Below are positions 57,178 through 64,000 of a stretch of DNA of 64,000 bases, one piece after another. Origin of the DNA: Chitinivibrionia bacterium (lineage in GTDB: Bacteria > Fibrobacterota > Chitinivibrionia > Chitinivibrionales > Chitinivibrionaceae); NCBI GenBank assembly GCA_009779925.1, contig WRAZ01000002.1:78953-142952 (forward strand). Reading direction: 5' to 3'. The position numbers and the translations under genes are program-made. The first letter of the stretch is position 1, and each line of letters begins with the position of its first letter. Below the pieces are notes generated by a model. That model worked only from the letters and a program-made list of their open reading frames with translations. It did no database searches and was not told the DNA's origin.

Positions 57178-59112
57178 ATGAGCGAAGAATTAGACAAAGT
57201 CGAAAAATACGACAGCGATCCTTTGGCGGGAATGACGGGGCAACAAGCGCTTGCCGGAAAAGCCAAAGATCCGAAGGCGACCATAAAAAAAATTATGGCG
57301 TATTTGTTGCCGCATAAAATCGCTTTTGCCGCTTGTTTGATTTTAGCCGTGCTTTCTACAGCGTTTGCGGTGGCGGGACCGCGCCTTTTGGGACGAATTA
57401 CCACCGCGCTTGTTGACGGAATTGTCGCGCATTGGATGGGAACGGGGCTTCTCACAAATTTTCCGTATATGGCTACCATTATGTGGTGGCTTGCGGCGAT
57501 TTTTATATTGTCGGCGGCTTGCAGAACGGTTCAGGGGATTATAATGGCGCGCATTTCCGCAAAAATAACTTACAAACTTCGCAGTCAAATCAGCGAAAAA
57601 ATGCACAAACTTCCTATAAATTATTATGATTCGCGCGAGCGTTCGCAGGGCGACATTCTTTCGCGCATAACAAACGACGTGGACAGAATGAGCCAAACGC
57701 TCAACGAAAGTTTAATGCAGTTGGTATCGTCCGCCACCACAATTATCGGCGTTTTAATTATGATGATTTCAATAAGTTTGCTTATGACCGCCGCCTCGCT
57801 TATTACAATTCCCACGTCAATGCTTATTTTGGGGGTCATCTTAAAAAAATCGTATATTTATTTTGGAAATCAGCAAAAAGCAATCGGCGAAATGAGCGGC
57901 ATCGTGGAAGAAACATACAGCGGTCGCGATATTGTGCGCGCCTTTAACAGCGAGACCGACGCCGAAGAAAAATTCGACAAAACCAACGAAAAAATCCGCT
58001 CCTCCGCTTGGAAAGCCGAATATATGACCAACATTATAGAGCCCGTTTTCGGATTTGTGTTTAATCTCGGATACGTCCTCATCTGCGTTTTGGGCGGCTG
58101 GCTCACGGTGCAAAGGGTCATTACGATTGGAGACGTTCAGGCGTTTCTTCAATATATTGGGGATTTCACACAGCCCTTAGGAGAACTCGGCGCCTCCGCC
58201 AACACAATGCAGGCAACCATAGTTTCCGCAGAACGCGTATTTGAATTTTTGGAGGAAAACGAAGAGGTAGCCGATATTGAAAATCATTCGCCCAAAAACA
58301 ACGCCGATGGCGCAATTAGGGCAAATGATGATTTGCCCCTACAACAGGAAAACATTGAATATCAAGGAAACATCACATTCAAAAACGTTCATTTCGGCTA
58401 CACGCCCGACAAAATCACCATCAACGATTTCTCGGCGGAGGTAAACGCGGGGCAAAAGGTGGCGATAGTCGGACCTTCGGGGTGCGGAAAAACCACATTG
58501 GTAAAATTATTGATGCGTTTTTACGAATTAAACAGCGGACAAATCCTTATTGACGGCGTAAATTCGACCGAATTTTCCCGCAACGATTGGCGCAATATGT
58601 TCGGAATGGTTTTGCAGGACACTTGGATTTACAACGCTTCCATAATGGAAAACATTCGCTACGGAAGCCCCGCCGCCACCGACGAAGAGGTAATCGCCGC
58701 CGCCAAAACGGCTCACTGCGACCACTTTATACACACGCTTCCGCAGGGTTATCACAGCACTCTCAACGAAGACGCGACCAATATTTCGGCAGGGCAAAAG
58801 CAACTTTTAACAATAGCGCGAGTAATACTGAAAGACCCGCATATACTAATTTTGGACGAAGCAACCTCGTCAATCGACACGCGGACGGAAGTTCTTATCC
58901 AACAAGCAATGAAAACCGTAATGAAAGACCGCACATCATTTGTAATCGCGCACAGATTATCGACAATAAGAGACGCCGACGTAATTTTCGTAATGCGCGA
59001 CGGCGACATAATAGAACACGGCAACCACGACCACCTACTCGCAATGAACGGCTTTTACGCGGATTTGTATAATTCCCAGTTTTCGGAGGGAGTGGTGAGT
59101 GAGGAAGAATAA
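57178..59112 (+). CDS. ABC exporter half with canonical ATPase site
   Basis: 644-aa membrane-ATPase exporter. Six spans after a 40-residue cytoplasmic arm; NBD with Walker A IVGPSGCGKTTLVKL, signature ISAGQKQLLTIARVI, Walker B ILILDEATSSID and H-loop VIAHRLST, all intact. It complements the degenerate gene at 49876 as expected for a heterodimeric exporter (BmrCD, LmrCD type). Residues about 380-389 derive from a family A repeat. ATG at 57178 after AAGGAAG. Normally the pair is adjacent; here 5.3 kb of accessory DNA separates them. Confidence 0.93.
   Translation: MSEELDKVEKYDSDPLAGMTGQQALAGKAKDPKATIKKIMAYLLPHKIAFAACLILAVLSTAFAVAGPRLLGRITTALVDGIVAHWMGTGLLTNFPYMATIMWWLAAIFILSAACRTVQGIIMARISAKITYKLRSQISEKMHKLPINYYDSRERSQGDILSRITNDVDRMSQTLNESLMQLVSSATTIIGVLIMMISISLLMTAASLITIPTSMLILGVILKKSYIYFGNQQKAIGEMSGIVEETYSGRDIVRAFNSETDAEEKFDKTNEKIRSSAWKAEYMTNIIEPVFGFVFNLGYVLICVLGGWLTVQRVITIGDVQAFLQYIGDFTQPLGELGASANTMQATIVSAERVFEFLEENEEVADIENHSPKNNADGAIRANDDLPLQQENIEYQGNITFKNVHFGYTPDKITINDFSAEVNAGQKVAIVGPSGCGKTTLVKLLMRFYELNSGQILIDGVNSTEFSRNDWRNMFGMVLQDTWIYNASIMENIRYGSPAATDEEVIAAAKTAHCDHFIHTLPQGYHSTLNEDATNISAGQKQLLTIARVILKDPHILILDEATSSIDTRTEVLIQQAMKTVMKDRTSFVIAHRLSTIRDADVIFVMRDGDIIEHGNHDHLLAMNGFYADLYNSQFSEGVVSEEE
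58316..58342. repeat. Family A repeat inside the second ABC gene
   Basis: TTAGGGCAAAT, GATG loop, ATTTGCCCCTAC, in frame, in the linker between membrane and ATPase domains (AIRANDDLPLQQ), the same position as the nested elements in the partner gene. Confidence 0.75.
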
Positions 59113-59114
59113 CC

Positions 59115-59143
59115 GTAGGGGCGACCGCCCTCGGTCGCCCGTG
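59115..59143. repeat. Family A repeat after the second ABC gene
   Basis: Same unit as 51861-51889 (GTAGGGGCGACCG / CGGTCGCCCGTG), three bases after the TAA stop. Confidence 0.85.
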
Positions 59144-59158
59144 TTCTCCGAGTGGTTT

Positions 59159-59596
59159 TTATTTGAAAATATTTTGTGCTGCCGAGCAAATTTCGTCAAT
59201 TTTATCTTTACTAAGCGTTATTAGGTTAAGCGGCTTGTGCGAATCCTTTTTTCTGCGAAACGGCAACTGTAATCTATCAATAGACACAACCTTTAACATG
59301 TCGCACAGAGCCCAACATTCTTTTTCTGCCAAAATACCCGGCATTGCCCCTATTGGAATGAAAATTGTAAAAGAATCTCCCTTTGGTGGCTTTTTTGTAG
59401 TAAAAGGAATAACTACTGCTAATTTATGCCTTTTATGAGGATAAATCACAATAACGGGGCGAACTTTTCCGATTTCAGGTTTTATGTTCGCAATTATTGT
59501 CTCATTTGCATCAATACAAGAATTTGCCTTATTCCAGCAGTCCTCAAATCTGCACATAAATATCTGACCTCTTTTAACATAATTCGGCAATTTCAT
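59159..59596 (-). CDS. MazF/PemK-like endoribonuclease toxin
   Basis: 145 aa of the PemK/MazF fold: YVKRGQIFMCRFEDC, GKVRPVIVIYPHKRHKLAVV (the conserved R-P-V-I-V), VIPFTTKKPPKGDS, CWALCDMLKVVSIDRL with the family's D-(Q/M)-hxxhD pattern. No antitoxin gene is visible on either side. ATG at 59596 with GTGAGGA upstream; a longer frame runs through a hairpin leader and is rejected. Confidence 0.8.
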   Translation of the reverse strand: MKLPNYVKRGQIFMCRFEDCWNKANSCIDANETIIANIKPEIGKVRPVIVIYPHKRHKLAVVIPFTTKKPPKGDSFTIFIPIGAMPGILAEKECWALCDMLKVVSIDRLQLPFRRKKDSHKPLNLITLSKDKIDEICSAAQNIFK

Positions 59597-59697
59597 TAAA
59601 ATTATCCTCACAATAAAAATAACCCCCGCATAAAGCAGGGGCAGTAACCCATTCAAGGGAAAAAGCAACGTTGCCGCTACTTTACCATTATAATATA
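59597..59697 (-). promoter_or_regulatory. Hairpin-rich leader of the MazF-like gene
   Basis: -10 box near 59692-59697 (AACGTATATT). Downstream on the minus strand come GCAACGTTGC followed by TTTTT, and then CCCCTGC-TTTAT-GCGGGGG (59623-59641) followed by TTATTTTTATTG just before the ribosome site. Two terminator-like hairpins within a 100-nt leader suggest attenuation. Confidence 0.45.
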
Positions 59698-59843
59698 CGT
59701 TATTTACAAGAAAAAGTCAAGAGTAAAACAGAAAAAAGATAAATTTCCATAAAATAGTCCCCAAAAATCTAGAAAATCGCACCGCATGGTAGGGGCGGGG
59801 TTGCGGAATTTTCATTGAGGGTTAAACAATATTTGCGCTAATC

Positions 59844-59872
59844 AAAAAGGGACGATTGAAAGTCGTCCCTTG
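59844..59872 (-). terminator. Terminator of the 923-aa surface-protein gene
   Basis: AGGGACGA, loop, TCGTCCCT; on the minus strand followed by a T run. Confidence 0.8.
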
Positions 59873-59893
59873 ATAAATTTGAAAAACTAATTT

Positions 59894-62665
59894 TTATTTA
59901 CTAACACCAATTCTTGCCGAATAGGTAAATCTTCTTCCGCTGATACCTGTTGCTTCGACGATAATTAAATACGTCCCATTTGCTACAAATCTGCCTGAGG
60001 GGTTGGTTAAATTCCAGACGATTGGCGATTGTTGCGGGCAACCGTTGCCTCCGTGGCGACCGAGGGCGGTCGCCCCTACGCCATCTGCCATGAACACAAC
60101 ATTCCCCAAATTATCCATAATTCGCAAGTTTATTGTTGCCTGTTCTGGCGTTATCACCGAAATTTTCGCCGCGTCGGACACGGGGTTTTCGGCGACAATT
60201 ATGCCGTATCGGGTATCAGTGGGCTGGCGATGGCGAATTGAGGTCGGTCTTTGCTCGCCGAAATTAAATCCTTGGATTTGCGTGTTATCCAAACCTTTGA
60301 TGTCGTCTATTGAAGCGATACGGTTGTCATCGACATTAAGGTAAGTCAAGTTCACGTTTTTCGACAAGTCGAGTTCGGTGAGGTCGTGACCGCTGACGTT
60401 CAGGTATTCGAGCGAAACAAAATGTTCTATGCCGCTCAAATTTCTGATTGTCGGAATAGTTGCTTCGTTTCTTGCCGCTCTGGTTTCGTTAATTATTTGC
60501 AAATCCAAGGTGTCGATGTCTCTAACATCAATGTCGAAAATCGGGACGGGGGCGGTTTTGCCGATTAAAGAATACACTGCCGCGCGGAAATTCGGGTCGG
60601 TGAATTTGTCGGTTATTGTTTCGCACAATGCGGGAATTACGGCGACTTCCGTCTTGGCATTACAAAGAGAACAAACTCGCGCTATTTCGCCTGCTTCGGC
60701 GCAAGTTGCGACTTTTGTTGTCGTCAAATCTCCCCAATTATGGTCTGAAACAGCTATTTCAACGTCTATTTCTACACTGTTATAATTGGGGTCGGTCGGT
60801 GTAAATATTGCCTTGTGAGCGCGGTTTCCGACAGCGCCTACCGATGTGCTTGCGCTTTCTTTCCAAGACCAGCCGCTTGGCAAATTAACAACTGCCAAGG
60901 TTTGACAAGTGCGCGCAGTTAAACCGCTCGGCGCAGTTGGGAGTTCGCTGAGGTTTCTTTTATTAACTCTCAACGCCACCTTAAATTCAATGTCTTCTAC
61001 TGCTGAAAAGTCAAAGTCGCTGAACTGAAAAGGATACATAAAACTTGGTCTTACGCTAAATTCGTGCTCTCCTGCAGGCGGAACGGAATCCAAATCCACT
61101 ACTATCCAATCCCAATACCAATTGATGTGTTCCAAAATGCCTTCGCCGTTGCTTGCGAGCTCCGATTCCCAAATCGCTTGCCCGAAATCGATTTGCGCCG
61201 CCGTTGGCAATATCAAATTGTCTTTAGTGGCGATAAAAGGCGTAATTCCGCCGCCGCTGTTCCACCAATTGCTGACAGGTAAAGAAAAATTATGGGAATA
61301 ATTACCGCCGTCGGCTCCGCCTATCGTTATTTGCGAAATTACAAGCCGCGAGTGTGTGCGAAATCCCTCATATTCGCCGACGACCGTTGCCGACACTTCG
61401 TCGCCTTCTACTATGTGAGCCGCATTAAAACTAAACTCTATGTTTTCGGCTGTCGTGGTGCCGTCAATAACTTTCGTATGGCTCATTTCACCGAAATGAA
61501 GTTGGCGTTTAAGGACTTCGACTTCCGTTGTTGCCGTTCCGAAATACTTGCTGTTGGATGTACTTAAAATAGCAGTAATCGAGTAAATTCCCGCATTTAT
61601 CGGAAGACCGTCGGAACACAATTTCTCATTACCGGTAGCATTGTTGCTGTTGATGGAGTATGACCTTCTCCAACTTGGATTAGCGGTAAGCGTAATTTCG
61701 GTTTGATCAATGCCAAAATACACGTTTGTGATACGGTCTTGCGGCATTCCGTTATAGGTAATGTTGGGAAAAGTCGAGAAATTTATATATTGCGAAACAT
61801 CTATCGGATTAACAAAACCCGCCGCGTGAGACAGAAACTCATAAAATCCGCCGCCATACGAAATGCCTTTTTTGTCTCCTTGCAAAGCCCAAGATACTTC
61901 GGCGTTTTCTGGCAATGTATTTATGTTTCGCCTTGTTCCTGTTATAATCTCGCCGCCCGAACCCGAAGCGGCAATAATTACGCCGCCGTTATGACTTACT
62001 TGTCCCACATTGAGGTGTCCCACAGCGCTGCTCAAAGCGTTCGACCCTTTTACGATAATCGCGCCGCCGTTCATATTTATTCTGCCCACGCGACCATTCG
62101 GGCTGTCGGCGTCAAAAATCGCCTGAGCGCCTTCCATTGCAAGAACTCTTCCACCGTTAATATTGATTTCCTTTGTATGGACGGAAACACAAATCGTCGG
62201 TCCTCCGTTTATACTATTTGTTATACCATCACTTTGAACCAATCCGCCGTTTATCGTAATAGCCGCCAGAGCAGTGCTTTGCGACCAAATTGCCGAATGG
62301 GTAGGGCTTGTTGTTCTGATAATTGCGCCGTCTTCAACCTGAAATACGCCGCCGCTCATATTTGTAATTTCTACGGCGTGCCCGGTAGAAACTACCTGCG
62401 CTCTCCAAATTACCCTTGCATTTTGATTGCCCCAACCAATGTTCAATCTGACGGGCGACGTTCGATGAACAACGCCTTCGCTTATAATGGTAATCACATT
62501 GCTGCCAACCGACAGTTCTCCGCTGCTGTTTGCAGTAATAATCACAACGTCGCCGTCGTTAACCGTCGGCACGCTGCTCCACTCCCACCTGTGCGTTGTC
62601 GTCTGCGCCAAAAGTCCCATAGTGATAACAAATATCACCGCCATTGTTTTAATAAGTTTGCTCAT
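59894..62665 (-). CDS. Large secreted surface protein with FlgD-like C-terminal tail
   Basis: 923 aa. Signal peptide (TMAVIFVITMGLLAQ). N-terminal right-handed beta-helix-like stretch with many G-G-x-I/V repeats (ITINGGLVQSDG, ININGGRVLAMEG, INMNGGAIIVKG), then YDG/MBG-like domains, a Cys unit (CAEAGEIARVCSLCNAK), a short leucine-rich part (LEYLNVSGHDLTELDLSKNV) and the tail (ITPEQATINLRIMDNLGNVV ... FTYSARIGVSK), nearly identical to the gene at 16351. A family A repeat sits in the same tail loop as in that gene. ATG at 62665 follows a G-rich site. Confidence 0.8.
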   Translation of the reverse strand: MSKLIKTMAVIFVITMGLLAQTTTHRWEWSSVPTVNDGDVVIITANSSGELSVGSNVITIISEGVVHRTSPVRLNIGWGNQNARVIWRAQVVSTGHAVEITNMSGGVFQVEDGAIIRTTSPTHSAIWSQSTALAAITINGGLVQSDGITNSINGGPTICVSVHTKEININGGRVLAMEGAQAIFDADSPNGRVGRINMNGGAIIVKGSNALSSAVGHLNVGQVSHNGGVIIAASGSGGEIITGTRRNINTLPENAEVSWALQGDKKGISYGGGFYEFLSHAAGFVNPIDVSQYINFSTFPNITYNGMPQDRITNVYFGIDQTEITLTANPSWRRSYSINSNNATGNEKLCSDGLPINAGIYSITAILSTSNSKYFGTATTEVEVLKRQLHFGEMSHTKVIDGTTTAENIEFSFNAAHIVEGDEVSATVVGEYEGFRTHSRLVISQITIGGADGGNYSHNFSLPVSNWWNSGGGITPFIATKDNLILPTAAQIDFGQAIWESELASNGEGILEHINWYWDWIVVDLDSVPPAGEHEFSVRPSFMYPFQFSDFDFSAVEDIEFKVALRVNKRNLSELPTAPSGLTARTCQTLAVVNLPSGWSWKESASTSVGAVGNRAHKAIFTPTDPNYNSVEIDVEIAVSDHNWGDLTTTKVATCAEAGEIARVCSLCNAKTEVAVIPALCETITDKFTDPNFRAAVYSLIGKTAPVPIFDIDVRDIDTLDLQIINETRAARNEATIPTIRNLSGIEHFVSLEYLNVSGHDLTELDLSKNVNLTYLNVDDNRIASIDDIKGLDNTQIQGFNFGEQRPTSIRHRQPTDTRYGIIVAENPVSDAAKISVITPEQATINLRIMDNLGNVVFMADGVGATALGRHGGNGCPQQSPIVWNLTNPSGRFVANGTYLIIVEATGISGRRFTYSARIGVSK
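60055..60079. repeat. Family A repeat inside a surface-protein tail
   Basis: GGCGACCGAGGGCGGTCGCC with CCTAC, in frame, directly after ADGVG of the tail domain; the paralogous tail at 18514 has a different family A element at the same spot. Confidence 0.8.
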
Positions 62666-62914
62666 AAAAACCGCCTTCCCGCCGTTCCCACACGGCAATG
62701 TTAAAAATTCAAGCAAGAAACAGCGGAAAGGCTGTTCTGCCGGTAAATTCGTGTTTTCTGCGAAAAAAAGTTGAATGGAACCTACGTATTTTTTATTTAC
62801 AACATAGGACGACAGAACAACCACAAGGGTGTTTTGTCTATATTGTAAAATTAAAATATGATGAATAACGAGGATCAATCTCGCCATTCAACTTTTTTTC
62901 GCGCCTATAAAATA
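62666..62914 (-). promoter_or_regulatory. Structured leader RNA, copy 3 (candidate switch)
   Basis: TATTTT on the minus strand (plus 62909-62914). First arm (plus 62884-62902) is perfectly complementary over 19 bp to plus 62760-62778; its GAATGGCGAG part can instead pair with nearby CTCGTTATTC, 10 bp. Internal hairpin carries GGTTGTTCTG (plus 62813-62822), which pairs with CAGAACAGCC (plus 62730-62739) downstream. Layout identical to copies 1 and 2 while the outer helix sequence differs. Confidence 0.75.
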
Positions 62915-63005
62915 CATTCTTTTTGAGGTGGTTTTTGGGATTATTTTCGTTTTTGGTGAAAATTGTGGGAAATTGTGGGAAATTATAGAAAATTTAATTT
63001 TACCC

Positions 63006-63116
63006 TTGACTTTTCGTGCGGTTATTTTGTATATTATGGTTGTAGGCAAATGCCTTATTTTAAGGGAGATGATATGTGTTCGCTATTCGGGTGCGTATCC
63101 ATGGTCTCCCTTTTTT
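63006..63116 (+). ncRNA. Candidate small RNA or toxin-like transcript
   Basis: TTGACT (63006-63011), 18-bp spacer, TATATT (63030-63035); RNA from about 63042. A long hairpin GGGAGA-x-GATATGTG ... TGCGTATC-x-TCTCCC (63062-63112) ends in six T. An 18-codon ORF (63074-63130, MCSLFGCVSMVSLFYYLY) begins after AAGGGAG but would run past the terminator. The RNA is antisense to the 3' end of the gene at 63083. Confidence 0.55.
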
Positions 63117-63532
63117 ATTACCTCTATTGAATATATTCTGTCTATCTCTGCCTCGTCGTAATACTCTTTCACTGTTATTTTTATGGGATATGAAAAATTG
63201 TCGTATTCAAAATCTGTTTCGTATCTGTGAATATATTTTATATCATTCTCTTCGGCTCTGTCCATAGAGGTTTGTGTTTTTTTACTTTTCTCAAATAATT
63301 CACCAATGTTTTTGGCGGCTTCAAAATGTATTTTTGTATCTATTGATTTGTTTATCGCTTCTCGACTTACAATTCTTTTTGCCCCTTTTTGATACAAGCG
63401 AGCGCTTCTTTCTCCGTTTTTATTCTGAAATATTTTGCCAACATCTCTTTTTAACAACATTTCTGTATCTTTTTTCAGTTTTTGAAATTCGTCATTGGAA
63501 AGAATTATTTTTCTCCTGCAACCTTCGTCCAT
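63083..63532 (-). CDS. Hypothetical protein, possible phage-type nuclease-like (149 aa)
   Basis: Charged, helical N-terminal half (SNDEFQKLKKDTEMLLKRDV), then a segment like the barnase-EndoU/LPD3-type domains of mobile elements (HFEAAKNIGELFEKSKKTQ, YPIKITVKEYYDEAEIDRIY, SIEVIKK). Start at 63532 is chosen for GGAG nine bases upstream and because the promoter box (63564-63569) lies too near the first ATG at 63553. Its 3' end overlaps the terminator hairpin of the opposite small RNA. Confidence 0.5.
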   Translation of the reverse strand: MDEGCRRKIILSNDEFQKLKKDTEMLLKRDVGKIFQNKNGERSARLYQKGAKRIVSREAINKSIDTKIHFEAAKNIGELFEKSKKTQTSMDRAEENDIKYIHRYETDFEYDNFSYPIKITVKEYYDEAEIDRIYSIEVIKKGDHGYAPE

Positions 63533-63649
63533 ATATTTTTTCTCCATTTGCATTTTTTCGGGGAAAATACGTTATTTTTCAGGTGATTTTCGGGGTTATT
63601 TTGGTTTTTGTGAAAAATTGTTGTATGGGACAGACACACGGGTCCGCCT

Positions 63650-64000
63650 CTACGATTTCCATTTCCTGATTTTTTCTAAAACTAACAACCCGTCCAAATC
63701 CATTTTTGAAAACGCAAACCATTTTTTGCCGCTGTCTTTCAAACTTGCGCCCCAATGATAAACTTCTTTGTCATCGACTATCAAAAATCTATCGTGGCTG
63801 AGGTCGAATTCTTTTGCTTCTATCGGCGGATATTGTTTGTTGAATTTTTCTATATCTAATTTTAACTGCATTGATATTTCCTTTGTAAAAAGCATAACTT
63901 TTACATTTTCCGCTCTCTTGGAAAATATCGTCAATGTGGCTTCATTGACATAATTGTCTATCAAAATTATGGATTTTTGCGCGGTTTTTACGATTTGGCA
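63650..64000 (-). CDS. RhuM-PLD protein, second copy, truncated by window edge
   Basis: C-terminal 117 residues of a protein almost identical to the end of the gene at 54168 (SHDRFLIVDDKEVYHWGASL, FAFSKMDLDGLLVLEKIRKW). The reading frame is open to the window end (VKTAQKSIILIDNYVNE), so the N-terminal part lies beyond 64000. A degenerate family A repeat (63627-63655) overlaps its stop region, as in the first copy. Confidence 0.8.
   Translation of the reverse strand, partial: CQIVKTAQKSIILIDNYVNEATLTIFSKRAENVKVMLFTKEISMQLKLDIEKFNKQYPPIEAKEFDLSHDRFLIVDDKEVYHWGASLKDSGKKWFAFSKMDLDGLLVLEKIRKWKS

Overview
What kind of organism. The window looks like chromosomal DNA of a Gram-negative-type bacterium of the FCB group, most like Fibrobacterota (perhaps a gut or termite lineage). 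This is an inference. The support is several secreted proteins with C-terminal sorting or FlgD-like tails (type IX secretion style), GLUG-repeat surface proteins, a GH16 glucanase, an SLBB export protein, MlaE, a CsgG/LpoB-like family and AT-rich intergenic DNA. Housekeeping genes dominate. There is no CRISPR array, no insertion sequence and no prophage. Two encoded-CCA tRNA genes (CAU and Asn-GUU) are present.

Layout. 0-2 kb: mnmG flanked by two perfect ParB (parS) palindromes with a third near-consensus copy inside the gene, so this end is probably close to the replication origin. 2-7.5 kb: a small TA-like gene pair, a six-SLBB export protein, map with a SEC-C zinc finger, short gcvH, nifS-like desulfurase. 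7.5-13 kb (minus strand): purC, then dnaN-recF-dciA-wecA-receiver operon. 13-16 kb: floA, a 55-aa gene and a DUF4143 ATPase. 16-20 kb: first GLUG surface protein behind a structured leader RNA, a small membrane-anchored protein, a flippase-like protein. 20-27 kb (minus): pycB-mutL-GH16-rimO. 27-31.9 kb: nfeD, PAP2, mlaE; lemA-htpX-antiporter. 32-35 kb: MNT nucleotidyltransferase, two CsgG/LpoB-like proteins (second leader RNA), DUF2335. 35-41 kb: glgB-pspC-aldo/keto reductase and an MMPL/RND exporter. 41-49.7 kb: tRNA(CAU)-tilS, a large GLUG/repeat surface protein, two tiny membrane proteins, gltX, another secreted protein, a NagD-type HAD phosphatase, tRNA-Asn. 49.9-59.1 kb: the two halves of a probable heterodimeric ABC exporter, separated by an accessory island (Abi, GyrI-like, TA-like pair, RhuM-PLD, tail remnant, surface protein). 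59-64 kb: MazF-like toxin, a 923-aa surface protein (third leader), a nuclease-like ORF and a partial second RhuM-PLD gene.

What is most unusual. (1) Four surface or secreted protein genes share a leader RNA of conserved architecture: a long helix whose sequence differs in every copy but whose arms stay complementary, an internal hairpin, and a downstream partner that can pair with that hairpin's 3' strand. Each key strand has two alternative partners, as in a switch. (2) Two families of palindromic repeats (GTAGGGGC...GCCCCTAC and GGTGGCTGAGC...GTCGAAGCC) lie between genes and also in frame inside mnmG, mutL, pycB, both ABC genes, the PAP2 gene and two surface-protein tails, including one nested insertion. 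(3) Promoters share an AAATAGTATTTT-like box. tRNA and small-RNA promoters fit TTGNNN-N18-TATATT, and a second set near accessory genes shares a gap-free 38-bp block. (4) Two short transcription units with promoter and terminator but no convincing protein look like new small RNAs.
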